A stretch of DNA of 64,000 bases, from contig NZ_KB849766.1 in NCBI RefSeq assembly GCF_000369005.1, forward strand, positions 538,084 to 602,083. The letters run 5' to 3'. This document shows, in pieces, positions 53,519 to 63,824 of the stretch. The DNA is from Acinetobacter beijerinckii CIP 110307 (lineage in GTDB: Bacteria; Pseudomonadota; Gammaproteobacteria; Pseudomonadales; Moraxellaceae). Each line of letters begins with the position of its first letter. The first letter of the stretch is position 1. The notes beneath the pieces were generated by a model, which was given only the letters and a program-made list of their open reading frames with translations, did no database searches and was not told the origin of the DNA. A program made the translations under genes and the position numbers.

Positions 53519-54582
53519 GCTTTTGGTCCACCGTGTGCCGCCCATTCACGGCGTAATGGATAATTCTTTCGAAGAATATCAAACGCATTCTGCTCAACTT
53601 TGCCGTTCAGAATACATGCTCTTAGCTGCTGATCATCTTTAGCTATATCATAAATATTTTTGAGATGTTGCTTAAGTACTTCTTTGAAATCTTGCTGTTG
53701 GAAATACTGCTCGACACTCGGTAATTGGCTTTCGAATTTTTTAGACGCTTGATAATCGAATTTATGACAAAAAGCCTCATAGATCATTTGTGTACCACGA
53801 GCTTTACCTTCTAAACTATAACCAGCAATATGTGGTGTTGCCAAAGCCAACAAGTCTAATAAATCTTGTGGAATTTCAGGTTCAAATTCAAAAACATCTA
53901 ATACAACTTGGCGCTTTGTCTTTTTAATATTTGCCATCAATGCAGATTGTTGAACTATTGGTCCACGCGCGCTGTTAATCAAAATCGTTGAATCTTTCAT
54001 TGCAGCAAAAGTCGCTTCATTGAATAAATGCTGTGTTGGATGATCATCAGTTGACGTTAACGGCACATGAATCGATATGGCATCTGCACGTGCTAATATC
54101 GCATCAAACGATACATTTTCAATACCATCAAGTTGTACAAAAGGATCATAACCAATCACATTCCAACCGAGAAGTTGTGCCATGTTTGCTAATCGTTTAC
54201 CTACATTTCCCAACCCAACAATCGCTAAAGTAAACGAATTATTTTTATCTAATAATTCAATGTCTAAATGTAATAAGGCAGTAATAACATATTCGGCTAC
54301 GGCTTGCGCATTACAGCCTGCTGCATTACTCCATTCAATATTTTGTTGTTCTAAAGCTTGAATATCGAGATGGTCTGTACCAATCGTTGCACTGCCCACA
54401 AACTGAATTGCAGTCTGATCGATTAAAGCATGATTAACTTTAGTGACAGATCGAACCAAAAGTGCATCCGCATCTTGAACATCGGCATGAGTCAAGGTAC
54501 GCCCTGCGCGATGCTGTATTTCTGCATATTCCGCAAAGAAATAATCGGTAAAAGCCAAATTTTCATCTGCGATGATCTTCAT
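53515..54582 (-). CDS. pdxB: Erythronate-4-phosphate dehydrogenase
   Basis: 355 residues from the ATG at 54580-54582 (MKIIADENLAF); a longer frame to 54633 adds an unrelated hydrophilic leader. D-2-hydroxyacid dehydrogenase fold: substrate-domain signature VRSVTKVNHALID and VGSATIGTDHLD, NAD-binding FTLAIVGLGNVGKRLANMAQ, ILINSARGPIVQQ and the C-terminal PdxB dimerisation domain. It catalyses step two of the deoxyxylulose-5-phosphate-independent pyridoxal phosphate route. Coupled to epmA by a 4-nt overlap. Confidence 0.94.
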   Translation of the reverse strand: MKIIADENLAFTDYFFAEYAEIQHRAGRTLTHADVQDADALLVRSVTKVNHALIDQTAIQFVGSATIGTDHLDIQALEQQNIEWSNAAGCNAQAVAEYVITALLHLDIELLDKNNSFTLAIVGLGNVGKRLANMAQLLGWNVIGYDPFVQLDGIENVSFDAILARADAISIHVPLTSTDDHPTQHLFNEATFAAMKDSTILINSARGPIVQQSALMANIKKTKRQVVLDVFEFEPEIPQDLLDLLALATPHIAGYSLEGKARGTQMIYEAFCHKFDYQASKKFESQLPSVEQYFQQQDFKEVLKQHLKNIYDIAKDDQQLRACILNGKVEQNAFDILRKNYPLRREWAAHGGPKA

Positions 54583-54772
54583 GCAGTACATCCCATCAAT
54601 TGATCTAGGCTTATTATCCTTAGCATCAGACAAATTGACAAATCAAATCTGAATGTTGCGGTTAAAATGGCGAGAAACATTACAACTTTGATGTAATCAT
54701 GCGACTTATTGCCAATCCTCAGTAGGGATTTTACTTTTATAATAGACCTATACTCTTTCTTATAGCTCTGTT

Positions 54773-55147
54773 ATGACGCCTTACTCTCCCTATAAAGGCA
54801 AAAATGGTATCAAGCGTATTTTTAATGCAACGGGTTATTCTCTCGCTGGATTTAAAGCCGCATTCAACCATGAAGCCGCTTTTAGACAAATTTTATTACT
54901 CAATCTTGTTTTAATTCCAACCAGTTTTTTTGTACATGTCTCTGCACTTGAACAAGCATTGATGGTTGCTGTTTGTCTATTGGCAATTATTGTTGAGCTG
55001 TTTAACTCTGCCATTGAAGCCGTTGTCGACCGTATTTCCTTAGAAAAACATCAGCTTTCTAAAAATGCTAAAGATATGGGTAGTGCCGCTCAATTTGTTT
55101 CACTTGCAATTATTTTTTCCACTTGGATGATTATTTTACTTAAATAA
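54773..55147 (+). CDS. dgkA: Diacylglycerol kinase, membrane type
   Basis: 124 residues, three membrane helices (ILLLNLVLIPTSFFV, ALMVAVCLLAIIVELF, FVSLAIIFSTWMIILL). Signature VELFNSAIEAVVDRIS, followed by KNAKDMGSAAQF containing the active-site acidic and Lys residues. It phosphorylates diacylglycerol to phosphatidic acid, recycling lipid from osmoregulated glucan and lipopolysaccharide metabolism. Divergent from pdxB. Confidence 0.95.
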   Translation: MTPYSPYKGKNGIKRIFNATGYSLAGFKAAFNHEAAFRQILLLNLVLIPTSFFVHVSALEQALMVAVCLLAIIVELFNSAIEAVVDRISLEKHQLSKNAKDMGSAAQFVSLAIIFSTWMIILLK

Positions 55148-55153
55148 CGATTT

Positions 55154-55189
55154 AAAGAAGAAACAATAAATGTTTATTTCTTCTTTTTT
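55154..55189 (+). terminator. Intrinsic terminator of dgkA
   Basis: AAAGAAGAAAC...TTTCTTCTTTTTT, a long A/T-rich stem with one mismatch, then T-run. Probably shared with the convergent barrel gene. Confidence 0.7.
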
Positions 55190-55200
55190 ATGCCAAATTT

Positions 55201-55938
55201 TTAAAAACCAAACCCAATTCCAAGTATTGGCCCTTGCTGTACAGTATCCCATTTAAAACTGCCATTTTTATAATCTTGTGATACATAACGGTATCCAACT
55301 CTGAAATTTACTGGAGCTGATAATATTTTTTGGCGATAACCTAAATATGCTTGTGCAATTTGAGTTTGCTCTGTGCCATAAGTATATTGCGCTGCTAAAT
55401 TCCAAGGTGAATTACTGTTATATCTCACACGCGTACCACCAAAATATTCTAACCAGTTTTTTTCTACTGAAATTTGCCTTCCTAATGCAGCTAAATTTCC
55501 TTCTAAATCCGTATAATTAATCCCTAATGTCGGTTCTATAATTAATCCATTTCCTTCAGGAAATTGTTCATAAGCTCGGTAATAGACACCTAAATTACTG
55601 AGATTGACTTTAGTTGATACCGCAAGCGGAACCGATAGCACTGCTTTATTTTCTTCAGTTTTCACATACTGAATATCAGAGAAAACACCCCATTTTCCTT
55701 TATTAATCTCGATATGCCCCATAACCGCCTGATCTAAAGCTTCTAGCGTATCTTTAAATGGTTGATCTACAGGATAGTTCAAACCTTGATAACCAATAGT
55801 TCCATCGATATCGGCGGCAAATCCATAAATGTTTAAAAATACTTTAGTTTCCCCTGCAAATGAATCTTTGATATTTTCAGCATAGGTTTGAAAGCTCAAT
55901 AAGCTACAGCTCAAAATTAGGCAATATGATTTATACAT
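55201..55938 (-). CDS. Outer-membrane beta-barrel protein, unknown
   Basis: 245 residues from the ATG at 55936-55938, which has GGAGGA five nucleotides upstream. Signal peptide SYCLILSCSLLSFQTYA, then amphipathic strands with aromatic girdles (FSDIQYVKTEENKAVLSVPL, LEYFGGTRVRYNSNSPWNLA, APVNFRVGYRYVSQDYKNGS) ending LGIGFGF with a terminal Phe. Resembles small porin-like OMPs of about ten strands. No specific family recognised; typical for an Acinetobacter surface protein. Confidence 0.75.
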   Translation of the reverse strand: MYKSYCLILSCSLLSFQTYAENIKDSFAGETKVFLNIYGFAADIDGTIGYQGLNYPVDQPFKDTLEALDQAVMGHIEINKGKWGVFSDIQYVKTEENKAVLSVPLAVSTKVNLSNLGVYYRAYEQFPEGNGLIIEPTLGINYTDLEGNLAALGRQISVEKNWLEYFGGTRVRYNSNSPWNLAAQYTYGTEQTQIAQAYLGYRQKILSAPVNFRVGYRYVSQDYKNGSFKWDTVQQGPILGIGFGF

Positions 55939-56040
55939 ACATTCCTCCAATAATTTCTGTTCTATTAAATTTCTAATTTTATAAATATCAATAAGTTTAT
56001 TAATAACCTGTTAATTTGACTTTTACTATTCTACAAACGT

Positions 56041-56073
56041 AAAAAAATCCCTGCTATTGCAGGGATTTTTTTT
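56041..56073 (-). terminator. Intrinsic terminator of groESL
   Basis: Stem AATCCCTGC/GCAGGGATT around TATT with long T-runs, directly downstream of groEL on the minus strand. Confidence 0.92.
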
Positions 56074-56093
56074 GATCTAGAAAGAAGATGTAA

Positions 56094-57746
<1,653 letters not shown>

Positions 57747-57785
57747 TTAAATACTGTATCTGATAATTTTTGAGTTATGTCTCGA

Positions 57786-58076
57786 TTAGCCTTCTAACAC
57801 AGCTAAAATATCTGACTCTTTCATGATTAAAAGTTCTTCACCGTTTACTTTAACGGTAGTACCTGAATAAGTACCAAATAATACTTTATCACCTACTTTT
57901 ACGTCTAAAGCACGAACGCCGTTGTCAGTAATCTGACCATTACCTACTGCGATCACTTCACCTTGCGATGGTTTTTCAGCAGCAGAACCTGGAAGTAAAA
58001 TACCACCAGCCGTTTTAGTTTCTTCTTCTACGCGACGAATCACAACACGATCATGTAATGGACGAATGTTACTCAT
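57786..58076 (-). CDS. groES: Co-chaperonin GroES
   Basis: 96 residues from the ATG at 58074-58076 ([15 protein letters not shown]) with GGAG eight nucleotides upstream; the longer frame to 58118 is spurious. Mobile loop region [20 protein letters not shown] and [11 protein letters not shown]-like strand [14 protein letters not shown]. It caps the GroEL ring. Confidence 0.99.
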   Translation of the reverse strand: MSNIRPLHDRVVIRRVEEETKTAGGILLPGSAAEKPSQGEVIAVGNGQITDNGVRALDVKVGDKVLFGTYSGTTVKVNGEELLIMKESDILAVLEG

Positions 58077-58160
58077 ATTTAACTCCATCAGACTTAGTCT
58101 TTTTTGATTAATTTGCATTGCTAATCAGTAGCAATGAACAAAAAATTTGATATGCCACTT

Positions 58161-58191
58161 TTGTGGGGTTAAAAAAAAAGGCTTCAAGGGT
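58161..58191 (-). promoter_or_regulatory. Sigma-32 (RpoH) heat-shock promoter of groESL
   Basis: On the minus strand CTTGAA (58184-58189) is followed after 14 nt by CCCCACAA (58162-58169). This agrees with the RpoH consensus CTTGAA-(N11-16)-CCCCATnT at nearly all positions, about 85 nt upstream of groES. Confidence 0.85.
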
Positions 58192-58193
58192 AA

Positions 58194-58226
58194 GGAGCAA
58201 AAAAATTCTATTTTTTTGCTCCTTTT
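58194..58226. terminator. A/T-rich hairpin near the groESL promoter
   Basis: Stem GGAGCAAAAAAA/TTTTTTTGCTCC with a 5-nt loop, between the metallophosphoesterase stop and the sigma-32 promoter. The T-run follows on the + strand although the genes are on the minus strand, so orientation is uncertain; it would still insulate the two units. Confidence 0.6.
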
Positions 58227-58251
58227 TTAGACTAAAGAATCAAAGGTCAAA

Positions 58252-59022
58252 CTATTTATCTGTATTCTCAGACTTAACAAATGTTTTTTGGTCTTCATCA
58301 AACCAATAATGTTCAATAGAACCATCTTTCAAAATCACATTAAAACTATTTGAAAATCCGAAACGTAATCGGTTAGAGATTGCCGTGCCTGCATGAATAT
58401 CTAAAATTGGGTGATCAAAGCCTAGCTGAAAAATTTGATTTAAATCATGCACAGCAACTTTATGTAAATGCCCATGTAATAAACCAAACAACCCTGTTTC
58501 GCCCCAACGCTCTAAAGCGATTTTAGCAAGCACTGGACAATCTTTATCTCCATGATCATTTGGAAAAGTATAAAAAGGCTGATGAAATACAACTAATTTA
58601 GTTTTATTAGACGGCGCTTGTTTTAATTTTTCATAGGTTTCATGAATTTGTTCTAAGGAAATATGCCCGCGAGTATGATATCTCCTGCGAATGCTATTCA
58701 TGCCAACGACATAAAAATTTTCTGTTTCTAATGTCGTTTCCAAACGTCCAAAGAATGCTTGGTAACGTACAAATGGCGAAAAAAAACGATTCCATACATG
58801 ATAAAGCGGAATGTCATGATTACCCGGCACAACCAAGTAAGGAATAGATAAAGAGTCTAAAAATTGCCGACATGCATAAAACTGCATAAATCGAGCACGT
58901 TGAGTTAAATCTCCACTGACAATAATCGCTTCAGGGCGATGGAGTTTACAAAATGCGTGAATTGCCTGAATGCAATCTTGACGTTCAGTTCCAAAGTGTA
59001 AATCAGATAGGTGTAGTAACAT
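58252..59022 (-). CDS. Calcineurin-like metallophosphoesterase (3',5'-cyclic-nucleotide phosphodiesterase type)
   Basis: 256 residues. Two-metal motifs in order: HLSDLHFG, IIVSGDLTQRA, VVPGNHDIPL, VVFHQPF and GLLHGHLHK. These are the D-x-H, GDxxx, GNHD/E, H and GHxH blocks of the class III/CpdA-like group. It overlaps the upstream lipid-kinase gene by 20 nt, which suggests a functional pair. Substrate unknown; cyclic nucleotides or a phospholipid-derived phosphate are both possible. Confidence 0.88.
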   Translation of the reverse strand: MLLHLSDLHFGTERQDCIQAIHAFCKLHRPEAIIVSGDLTQRARFMQFYACRQFLDSLSIPYLVVPGNHDIPLYHVWNRFFSPFVRYQAFFGRLETTLETENFYVVGMNSIRRRYHTRGHISLEQIHETYEKLKQAPSNKTKLVVFHQPFYTFPNDHGDKDCPVLAKIALERWGETGLFGLLHGHLHKVAVHDLNQIFQLGFDHPILDIHAGTAISNRLRFGFSNSFNVILKDGSIEHYWFDEDQKTFVKSENTDK

Positions 59023-59941
59023 GAGGTACCATCACTTTTAAAGCTGATTTTTTAACGGCAAATTTTAATGGTGGCTGCAACTCAATTAACTCACCATCCA
59101 CAGCAACTGTTAATTTTTTCTTTTTACAATCCACTTGAATCTGTTCTGCACAAAATGAATATACATCAGAAGCCTGATCAATTTTTCCTTGAATTAATTT
59201 CCATAACATTTTCATCAAACTAAGACGATCGCTTTTTGCAACAACCACCCCTGCAAGTTTACCATTGGCTGCACATTCTGCAATTCTTAACTTCATATCA
59301 CACAGTTGTAGCTGGTTATTGCCGAAAAAAATTAAAGGTGTAGCAACTGGATATTTCTGTCCATCAACATTTATAGACAGTTTTAAAGACTTATGTTCAC
59401 GAAGTAATACATCTAAACCTGACGTATAGGCATGTAAAGGAAATCGACCAAAACGTTGGTTATATAATTCACGTTTCTTAATGAATAAAGGATATAACCC
59501 TAAACTGGCATTATTGAGATAAATATGATCATTAATGGTTGCCACATGTACATGACGATAAGCTCCAGTGGCAATTACTTCAGCCGCTTGAAATATATCA
59601 ATCGGTATGTCCAAAACACGAGCAACGTAATTAAATGTTCCCAAAGGTATAATGCCCATAGGAATATCAGTGTGCATTAATTTTTTAGCGACTGCATTGA
59701 GCGTACCATCACCACCGGCTGCAACAACAACACCTCTAGATTGAGCATCTTGATGCCTAATAAGGACGGTATCCATCATCTCATCAAAACTAACATTTTG
59801 ATTTAATTCAAAAACTTGAATTTCAAATCCATATTTTGTCCAAAAAGTCATCAGTTTTTCATAAACTTCATCTTGTTGTGCCGCATGAAATCCTGATTTT
59901 TGATTATAAATAATAGACAGCGGTTGCAAACCATTCAGCAT
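59003..59941 (-). CDS. Diacylglycerol/sphingosine kinase-family lipid kinase (YegS-like)
   Basis: 312 residues from the ATG at 59939-59941; a TTG seven codons upstream is possible but less likely. DAGK catalytic domain: SIIYNQKSG at the N-terminus, nucleotide-binding VVVAAGGDGTLNAVAKKLMH and GIIPLGTFNYVARVLDIPID, with a C-terminal beta domain ending VDGELIELQPPLKFAVKKSA. Phosphorylates a lipid such as diacylglycerol or phosphatidylglycerol. Overlapping phosphoesterase downstream; the two may act on the same lipid. Confidence 0.85.
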   Translation of the reverse strand: MLNGLQPLSIIYNQKSGFHAAQQDEVYEKLMTFWTKYGFEIQVFELNQNVSFDEMMDTVLIRHQDAQSRGVVVAAGGDGTLNAVAKKLMHTDIPMGIIPLGTFNYVARVLDIPIDIFQAAEVIATGAYRHVHVATINDHIYLNNASLGLYPLFIKKRELYNQRFGRFPLHAYTSGLDVLLREHKSLKLSINVDGQKYPVATPLIFFGNNQLQLCDMKLRIAECAANGKLAGVVVAKSDRLSLMKMLWKLIQGKIDQASDVYSFCAEQIQVDCKKKKLTVAVDGELIELQPPLKFAVKKSALKVMVPHVTTPI

Positions 59942-60337
59942 TAGGATCAACCTAAACAACAATATTCTTGGTATTTTTGTTTACAAAACCAACAAATAAA
60001 AGCTTGTTTATGTAAATTTTGGATAATCATTATTCAATTTATCAATAATTATTCTCAAGAAAATATAATTTATCAAACCATTGTTTTTAATTAAGATTTT
60101 TAATAAAAATAACACATATAAAAAAAACATATACACTTAAACCACCATCTCAACTAACGTAAAAACAATGACTTAATATCAAATATACATTTTTTCATTA
60201 ATAATGAATAACATACTATAGTCTTATTTTTTTCACGATTTTATGCTTTAATACAGCCACTTTTTTTACTCCATCTATTTTCATTGTCATCCAATGAATA
60301 GAACTGTACGTCGTACACACTTTAAAAAGGCATCACC
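59942..60337. other. 396-nt non-coding region between lipid kinase and pckG
   Basis: Very AT-rich divergent promoter region with no credible gene. Recognisable elements are only the palindrome TGTAC-GTC-GTACA at 60305-60317 in the pckG leader and AAGG before its start; I could not assign -35/-10 hexamers with confidence. Confidence 0.7.
60305..60317. promoter_or_regulatory. Palindrome in the pckG 5' leader
   Basis: TGTAC-GTC-GTACA, a 5-bp inverted repeat 21 nt before the start codon; could be an operator or a short RNA hairpin near the ribosome binding site. Function is inference. Confidence 0.4.
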
Positions 60338-62167
60338 ATGACCCAAGTGAACGCACCAGAATTCGTTCGTCACCCTAAGCTTATTGCATGGGTGGAAGAA
60401 ATTGCAAAATTAACCAAACCAGCAAAAATCGAATGGTGTGACGGAAGCGAAGAAGAATATCAACGTCTTATGGACTTGATGATCGCTAACGGCACCATGC
60501 AAAAACTTAACCAAGAAAAACATCCTGGTTCTTATCTTGCAAATTCTGATCCTTCTGACGTTGCTCGTGTTGAAGACCGTACGTATATCTGCTCGCAAAA
60601 TGAAGAAGATGCTGGCGCAACAAACAACTGGGTTGCTCCTGCAGAAATGCGCGAAAAATTAAATGGATTATTTGACGGTGCGATGGAAGGCCGTACCATG
60701 TATGTGGTTCCCTTCTCGATGGGTCCTTTAGGAAGCCACATTGCTCACATCGGTATCGAGTTAACAGATTCACCTTACGTTGCCGTTAGCATGACTAAAA
60801 TGGCACGTATGGGTAAAGCAGTTTATGACGTGTTAGGTACAGATGGTGAGTTTATCCCATGCGTACACACTGTTGCTGCTCCGTTAAAAGATGGTCAAAA
60901 AGACGTTGCTTGGCCATGTAACAACGAAAAATATATCGTTCACTATCCAGAAACGCGTGAAATCTGGTCTTACGGTTCTGGTTACGGCGGTAATGCATTG
61001 CTTGGTAAAAAATGCCTAGCATTACGTATTGCTTCCGCAATGGGTCGTGAGCAAGGCTGGTTAGCTGAACACATGCTGATTTTAGGTGTGACCAATCCAC
61101 AAGGTGAAAAACACTACATCGCAGCAGCATTCCCTTCTGCTTGTGGTAAAACAAACTTTGCGATGTTAATTCCACCAGCAGGTTACGAAGGTTGGAAGAT
61201 TGAAACTGTAGGTGACGATATTGCTTGGATCAAACCAGGTGAAGATGGTCGCTTATATGCAATCAACCCAGAAGCTGGTTTCTTCGGTGTTGCGCCTGGT
61301 ACAAATACCAAAACTAACCCGAACTGCATCGCAACGATGCATAAAGATGTTATTTATACCAACGTTGCTGTGACTAAAGATGGCGAAGTATGGTGGGAAG
61401 GTCTAACTAAAGAAGTTCCAGCTGATCTAATCACTTGGAAAGGCCAGCCATACGTTGAAGGCGAAAAAGCTGCGCATCCAAACTCACGCTTTACCGTTTC
61501 TGCGGGTCAATGCCCTTCGATTGACGCTGACTGGGAAAATCCAGCAGGTGTACCAATCTCTGCATTCATCTTCGGTGGTCGCCGTGCCGACACAGTGCCT
61601 TTAGTATCAGAAGCTTTTGATTGGGTTGATGGCGTGTATAAAGCTGCAACTATGGGTTCTGAAACGACTGCGGCTGCTGTTGGTCAACAAGGTATCGTTC
61701 GTCGCGATCCATTTGCGATGCTTCCATTCGCTGGTTATAACATGGCTGATTACTTCGGTCATTGGTTACAACTTGGTCAAGAAGTTGGTGCTAAAGCAGA
61801 AGCAGCTGGCAACAAATTACCAAAAATCTTCAATGTAAACTGGTTCCGTCGTGATGCTGAAGGCAACTTCGTATGGCCTGGTTTCGGTCAAAACATGCGT
61901 GTTCTTGAGTGGATCATTGATCGTTGTGAAGGTCGTGCTGAAGCGACTGAAACACCAATCGGTCTTGTTCCAACTTATGAGCAATTGAACTGGGAAGGTA
62001 TTGATTTCTCTAAAGAGCAATTCGAAACTGTTACTGCTCAAGATAAAGATCAATGGATCAAAGAACTTGAGAGCCACACTGAGTTATTTACTAAACTTGG
62101 TGATCGTTTACCTCAAGCACTTAAAGATCGTCAAAATGAATTATTAAATGCGGTTAAATCTGCTTAA
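60338..62167 (+). CDS. pckG: Phosphoenolpyruvate carboxykinase (GTP)
   Basis: 609 residues, GTP-type rather than the ATP-type enzyme of enterics. Kinase-1a P-loop [13 protein letters not shown], kinase-2 region [11 protein letters not shown]-binding [10 protein letters not shown] and the guanine site [11 protein letters not shown]. It converts oxaloacetate to PEP, the first committed step of gluconeogenesis on organic acids, which suits an aerobic organism that grows on acids and lacks sugar uptake. Strong terminator follows. Confidence 0.97.
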   Translation: MTQVNAPEFVRHPKLIAWVEEIAKLTKPAKIEWCDGSEEEYQRLMDLMIANGTMQKLNQEKHPGSYLANSDPSDVARVEDRTYICSQNEEDAGATNNWVAPAEMREKLNGLFDGAMEGRTMYVVPFSMGPLGSHIAHIGIELTDSPYVAVSMTKMARMGKAVYDVLGTDGEFIPCVHTVAAPLKDGQKDVAWPCNNEKYIVHYPETREIWSYGSGYGGNALLGKKCLALRIASAMGREQGWLAEHMLILGVTNPQGEKHYIAAAFPSACGKTNFAMLIPPAGYEGWKIETVGDDIAWIKPGEDGRLYAINPEAGFFGVAPGTNTKTNPNCIATMHKDVIYTNVAVTKDGEVWWEGLTKEVPADLITWKGQPYVEGEKAAHPNSRFTVSAGQCPSIDADWENPAGVPISAFIFGGRRADTVPLVSEAFDWVDGVYKAATMGSETTAAAVGQQGIVRRDPFAMLPFAGYNMADYFGHWLQLGQEVGAKAEAAGNKLPKIFNVNWFRRDAEGNFVWPGFGQNMRVLEWIIDRCEGRAEATETPIGLVPTYEQLNWEGIDFSKEQFETVTAQDKDQWIKELESHTELFTKLGDRLPQALKDRQNELLNAVKSA

Positions 62168-62181
62168 TAATTAAATGACAT

Positions 62182-62208
62182 AAAAAGGTCGCTTCGGCGA
62201 CCTTTTTT
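62182..62208 (+). terminator. Intrinsic terminator of pckG
   Basis: Stem AAAAAGGTCGC/GCGACCTTTTT closed by the stable TTCG tetraloop, followed by a T-run. Confidence 0.95.
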
Positions 62209-62539
62209 GCTGTCTAATAATTTATTGTAAGGTAAATGGACAAGACATTTATACCAAATTGCAATAAAGGCAATTTCAGAAATTCTAAGGCGTGCAAAAC
62301 GAGTTTTTAAGCATCTGAGGTTTTACTTTAAGAATTTCCAATAAATTGATTCAAATTTTTATAAGAAAATCATCAATAACACAGAATAATTAAGTACTAT
62401 CAAATACAATGAAGAGTTAATTAAGTTTGGTACTGTAATTCAATTGATAGCTCAAGTCCTTCTTTTTTCAAGTCTATTGCTTATCCGTAGTTCAGGTTAA
62501 TAAGCAAGTGATTAATCATCTGTAGCACTACTACATACT
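62209..62539. other. 331-nt non-coding region
   Basis: No gene or clear promoter. Contains a small stem AAATTGC/GCAATTT at 62256-62276 and AT-rich sequence up to the end of the CDI immunity gene. Possibly a boundary where the contact-dependent inhibition module was inserted, but no direct repeat or att site is visible. Confidence 0.6.
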
Positions 62540-62827
62540 TTATGATCTTTTCAATAAACGTCTGATTTTCTGCTTCATCGCTTGTTTTACCCAGGACTTA
62601 TTAGCTAATTCTAATAAAACATTTTCAAGACTATTGCTAATGATATACGGATTTTTTTCAATCCAATTTAAGGCTAAATTTGGCCAATATATACTTACAC
62701 TCTCACTAAGAGCATAATTTAAGATATTTACTTTATTTTCAACATCTAATATATCAAAGTCCGCATTTTTATCGTGTTGTTCTAGAAGCAACAAGCCCTT
62801 TCTAACATCAATAAGATTATTTTCCAT
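62540..62827 (-). CDS. Probable CDI immunity protein (cdiI-like)
   Basis: 95 residues from the ATG at 62825-62827, preceded by AGAGG at the standard distance; the frame extending to 62863 overlaps the toxin gene and is not needed. All-helical, basic C-terminus (MKQKIRRLLKRS). It starts 16 nt after the stop of the CdiA C-terminal region, the standard position of an immunity gene that neutralises the cognate toxin. No sequence family recognised; the assignment rests on position, size and good translation signals. Confidence 0.6.
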   Translation of the reverse strand: MENNLIDVRKGLLLLEQHDKNADFDILDVENKVNILNYALSESVSIYWPNLALNWIEKNPYIISNSLENVLLELANKSWVKQAMKQKIRRLLKRS

Positions 62828-62843
62828 ATAATTTCCTCTACAA

Positions 62844-63824
62844 TTATTTAGACCATTTTTCATGATCTAATTTAATACCTTTTGAAGCCATAAATAATTT
62901 AAATTGCTCACGGACTTTAGGAGTCCAATTCTGACCATAATGTCCACTATTTTCTGTTGTACTAACAACACCATTTTTAACAGACATAATTCCACCCACA
63001 GTAAAATTATTATTTCTTTTTATTCCAATTGACTGCACAAGCTGTTCATGAGGAGATCCATTTTTAAAAACCGATACACTCCCAAAAGCAAATGTATTAG
63101 ATTTTGGATCAAATATAAATTCAACACTTCTTCCTGTATACTTCTTTAATACAGATGTATTACTTTGCTGGTTAATTGCAATAACACCATGTACTGGTCC
63201 TGATCCTCTCCAATTGGTAATAGCTTGCTCACCAGTTGGAGAAGGTAGCTTAGCCTCTGGTGAAACTATATGAACTACTGTTTTCTGAGCAGCTCTACCT
63301 GGGTAATATTCAACTAATGTTAGACCAGCACGAATAATTGGATCTGCCACTAATTTATCAATTGCTTGTTGTCGACTGATAGGTTTTCCAACACAATTCG
63401 ACTCTACAGACGATAAACATAAATAAATTTGGCCATTACCACTTTCCCTAAATTTGATATTCGTATCTAGCGTTGAAAAAAACTCAGTGACTGTTGGAGC
63501 TTCCCCATGTATTTTCGTTTGTTCCAGAAATTCTACAGGATCAATCATAGCCAAATTATTGTTCCTAACAGCAATATCCGCCGATGTAGTTGCAACATCT
63601 ACATCGTGACCAGTATAAGCGGCTACAATACCAGCAACCAATTTGCTTTGTTTAATGATTTGTTCTTTTTGTACGTCAGTTAATACCTTACTACCATCAT
63701 TTAGCTGCCCTGCAACCATCTCTCCTACAGCTGCTCCGATTGCCCCAGCCTCACAACTTTTCTGTATAGCTGCAGCAACACATCCAGCGGCAGCATTTGA
63801 CGGTGTTGTAATCCTGCATTCCAA
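62844..63824 (-). pseudogene. cdiA: cdiA C-terminal (CdiA-CT) toxin remnant
   Basis: About 326 codons. The first 90 residues match the pretoxin region just before CdiA-CT: AAAGCVAAAIQKSCEAGAIG, EMVAGQL, DVQKEQIIKQSKLVAGIVAA and TTSADIAVRNNNLAM, where the last has VRNN at the place of the VENN boundary motif. After that comes a toxin-like domain ending with NSGHYGQNWTPKVREQFKLF, similar in style to polymorphic toxin type 43, though I cannot confirm it. No signal peptide, TPS domain or FHA repeats remain, so it is a 3' remnant rather than a full cdiA (several thousand codons). The 5' end merges into a cdiB fragment. Confidence 0.75.

Noticed and set aside
58077-58160. CIRCE/HrcA operator upstream of groES
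   Set aside because: No TTAGCACTC-N9-GAGTGCTAA inverted repeat; only the sigma-32 promoter is recognisable.
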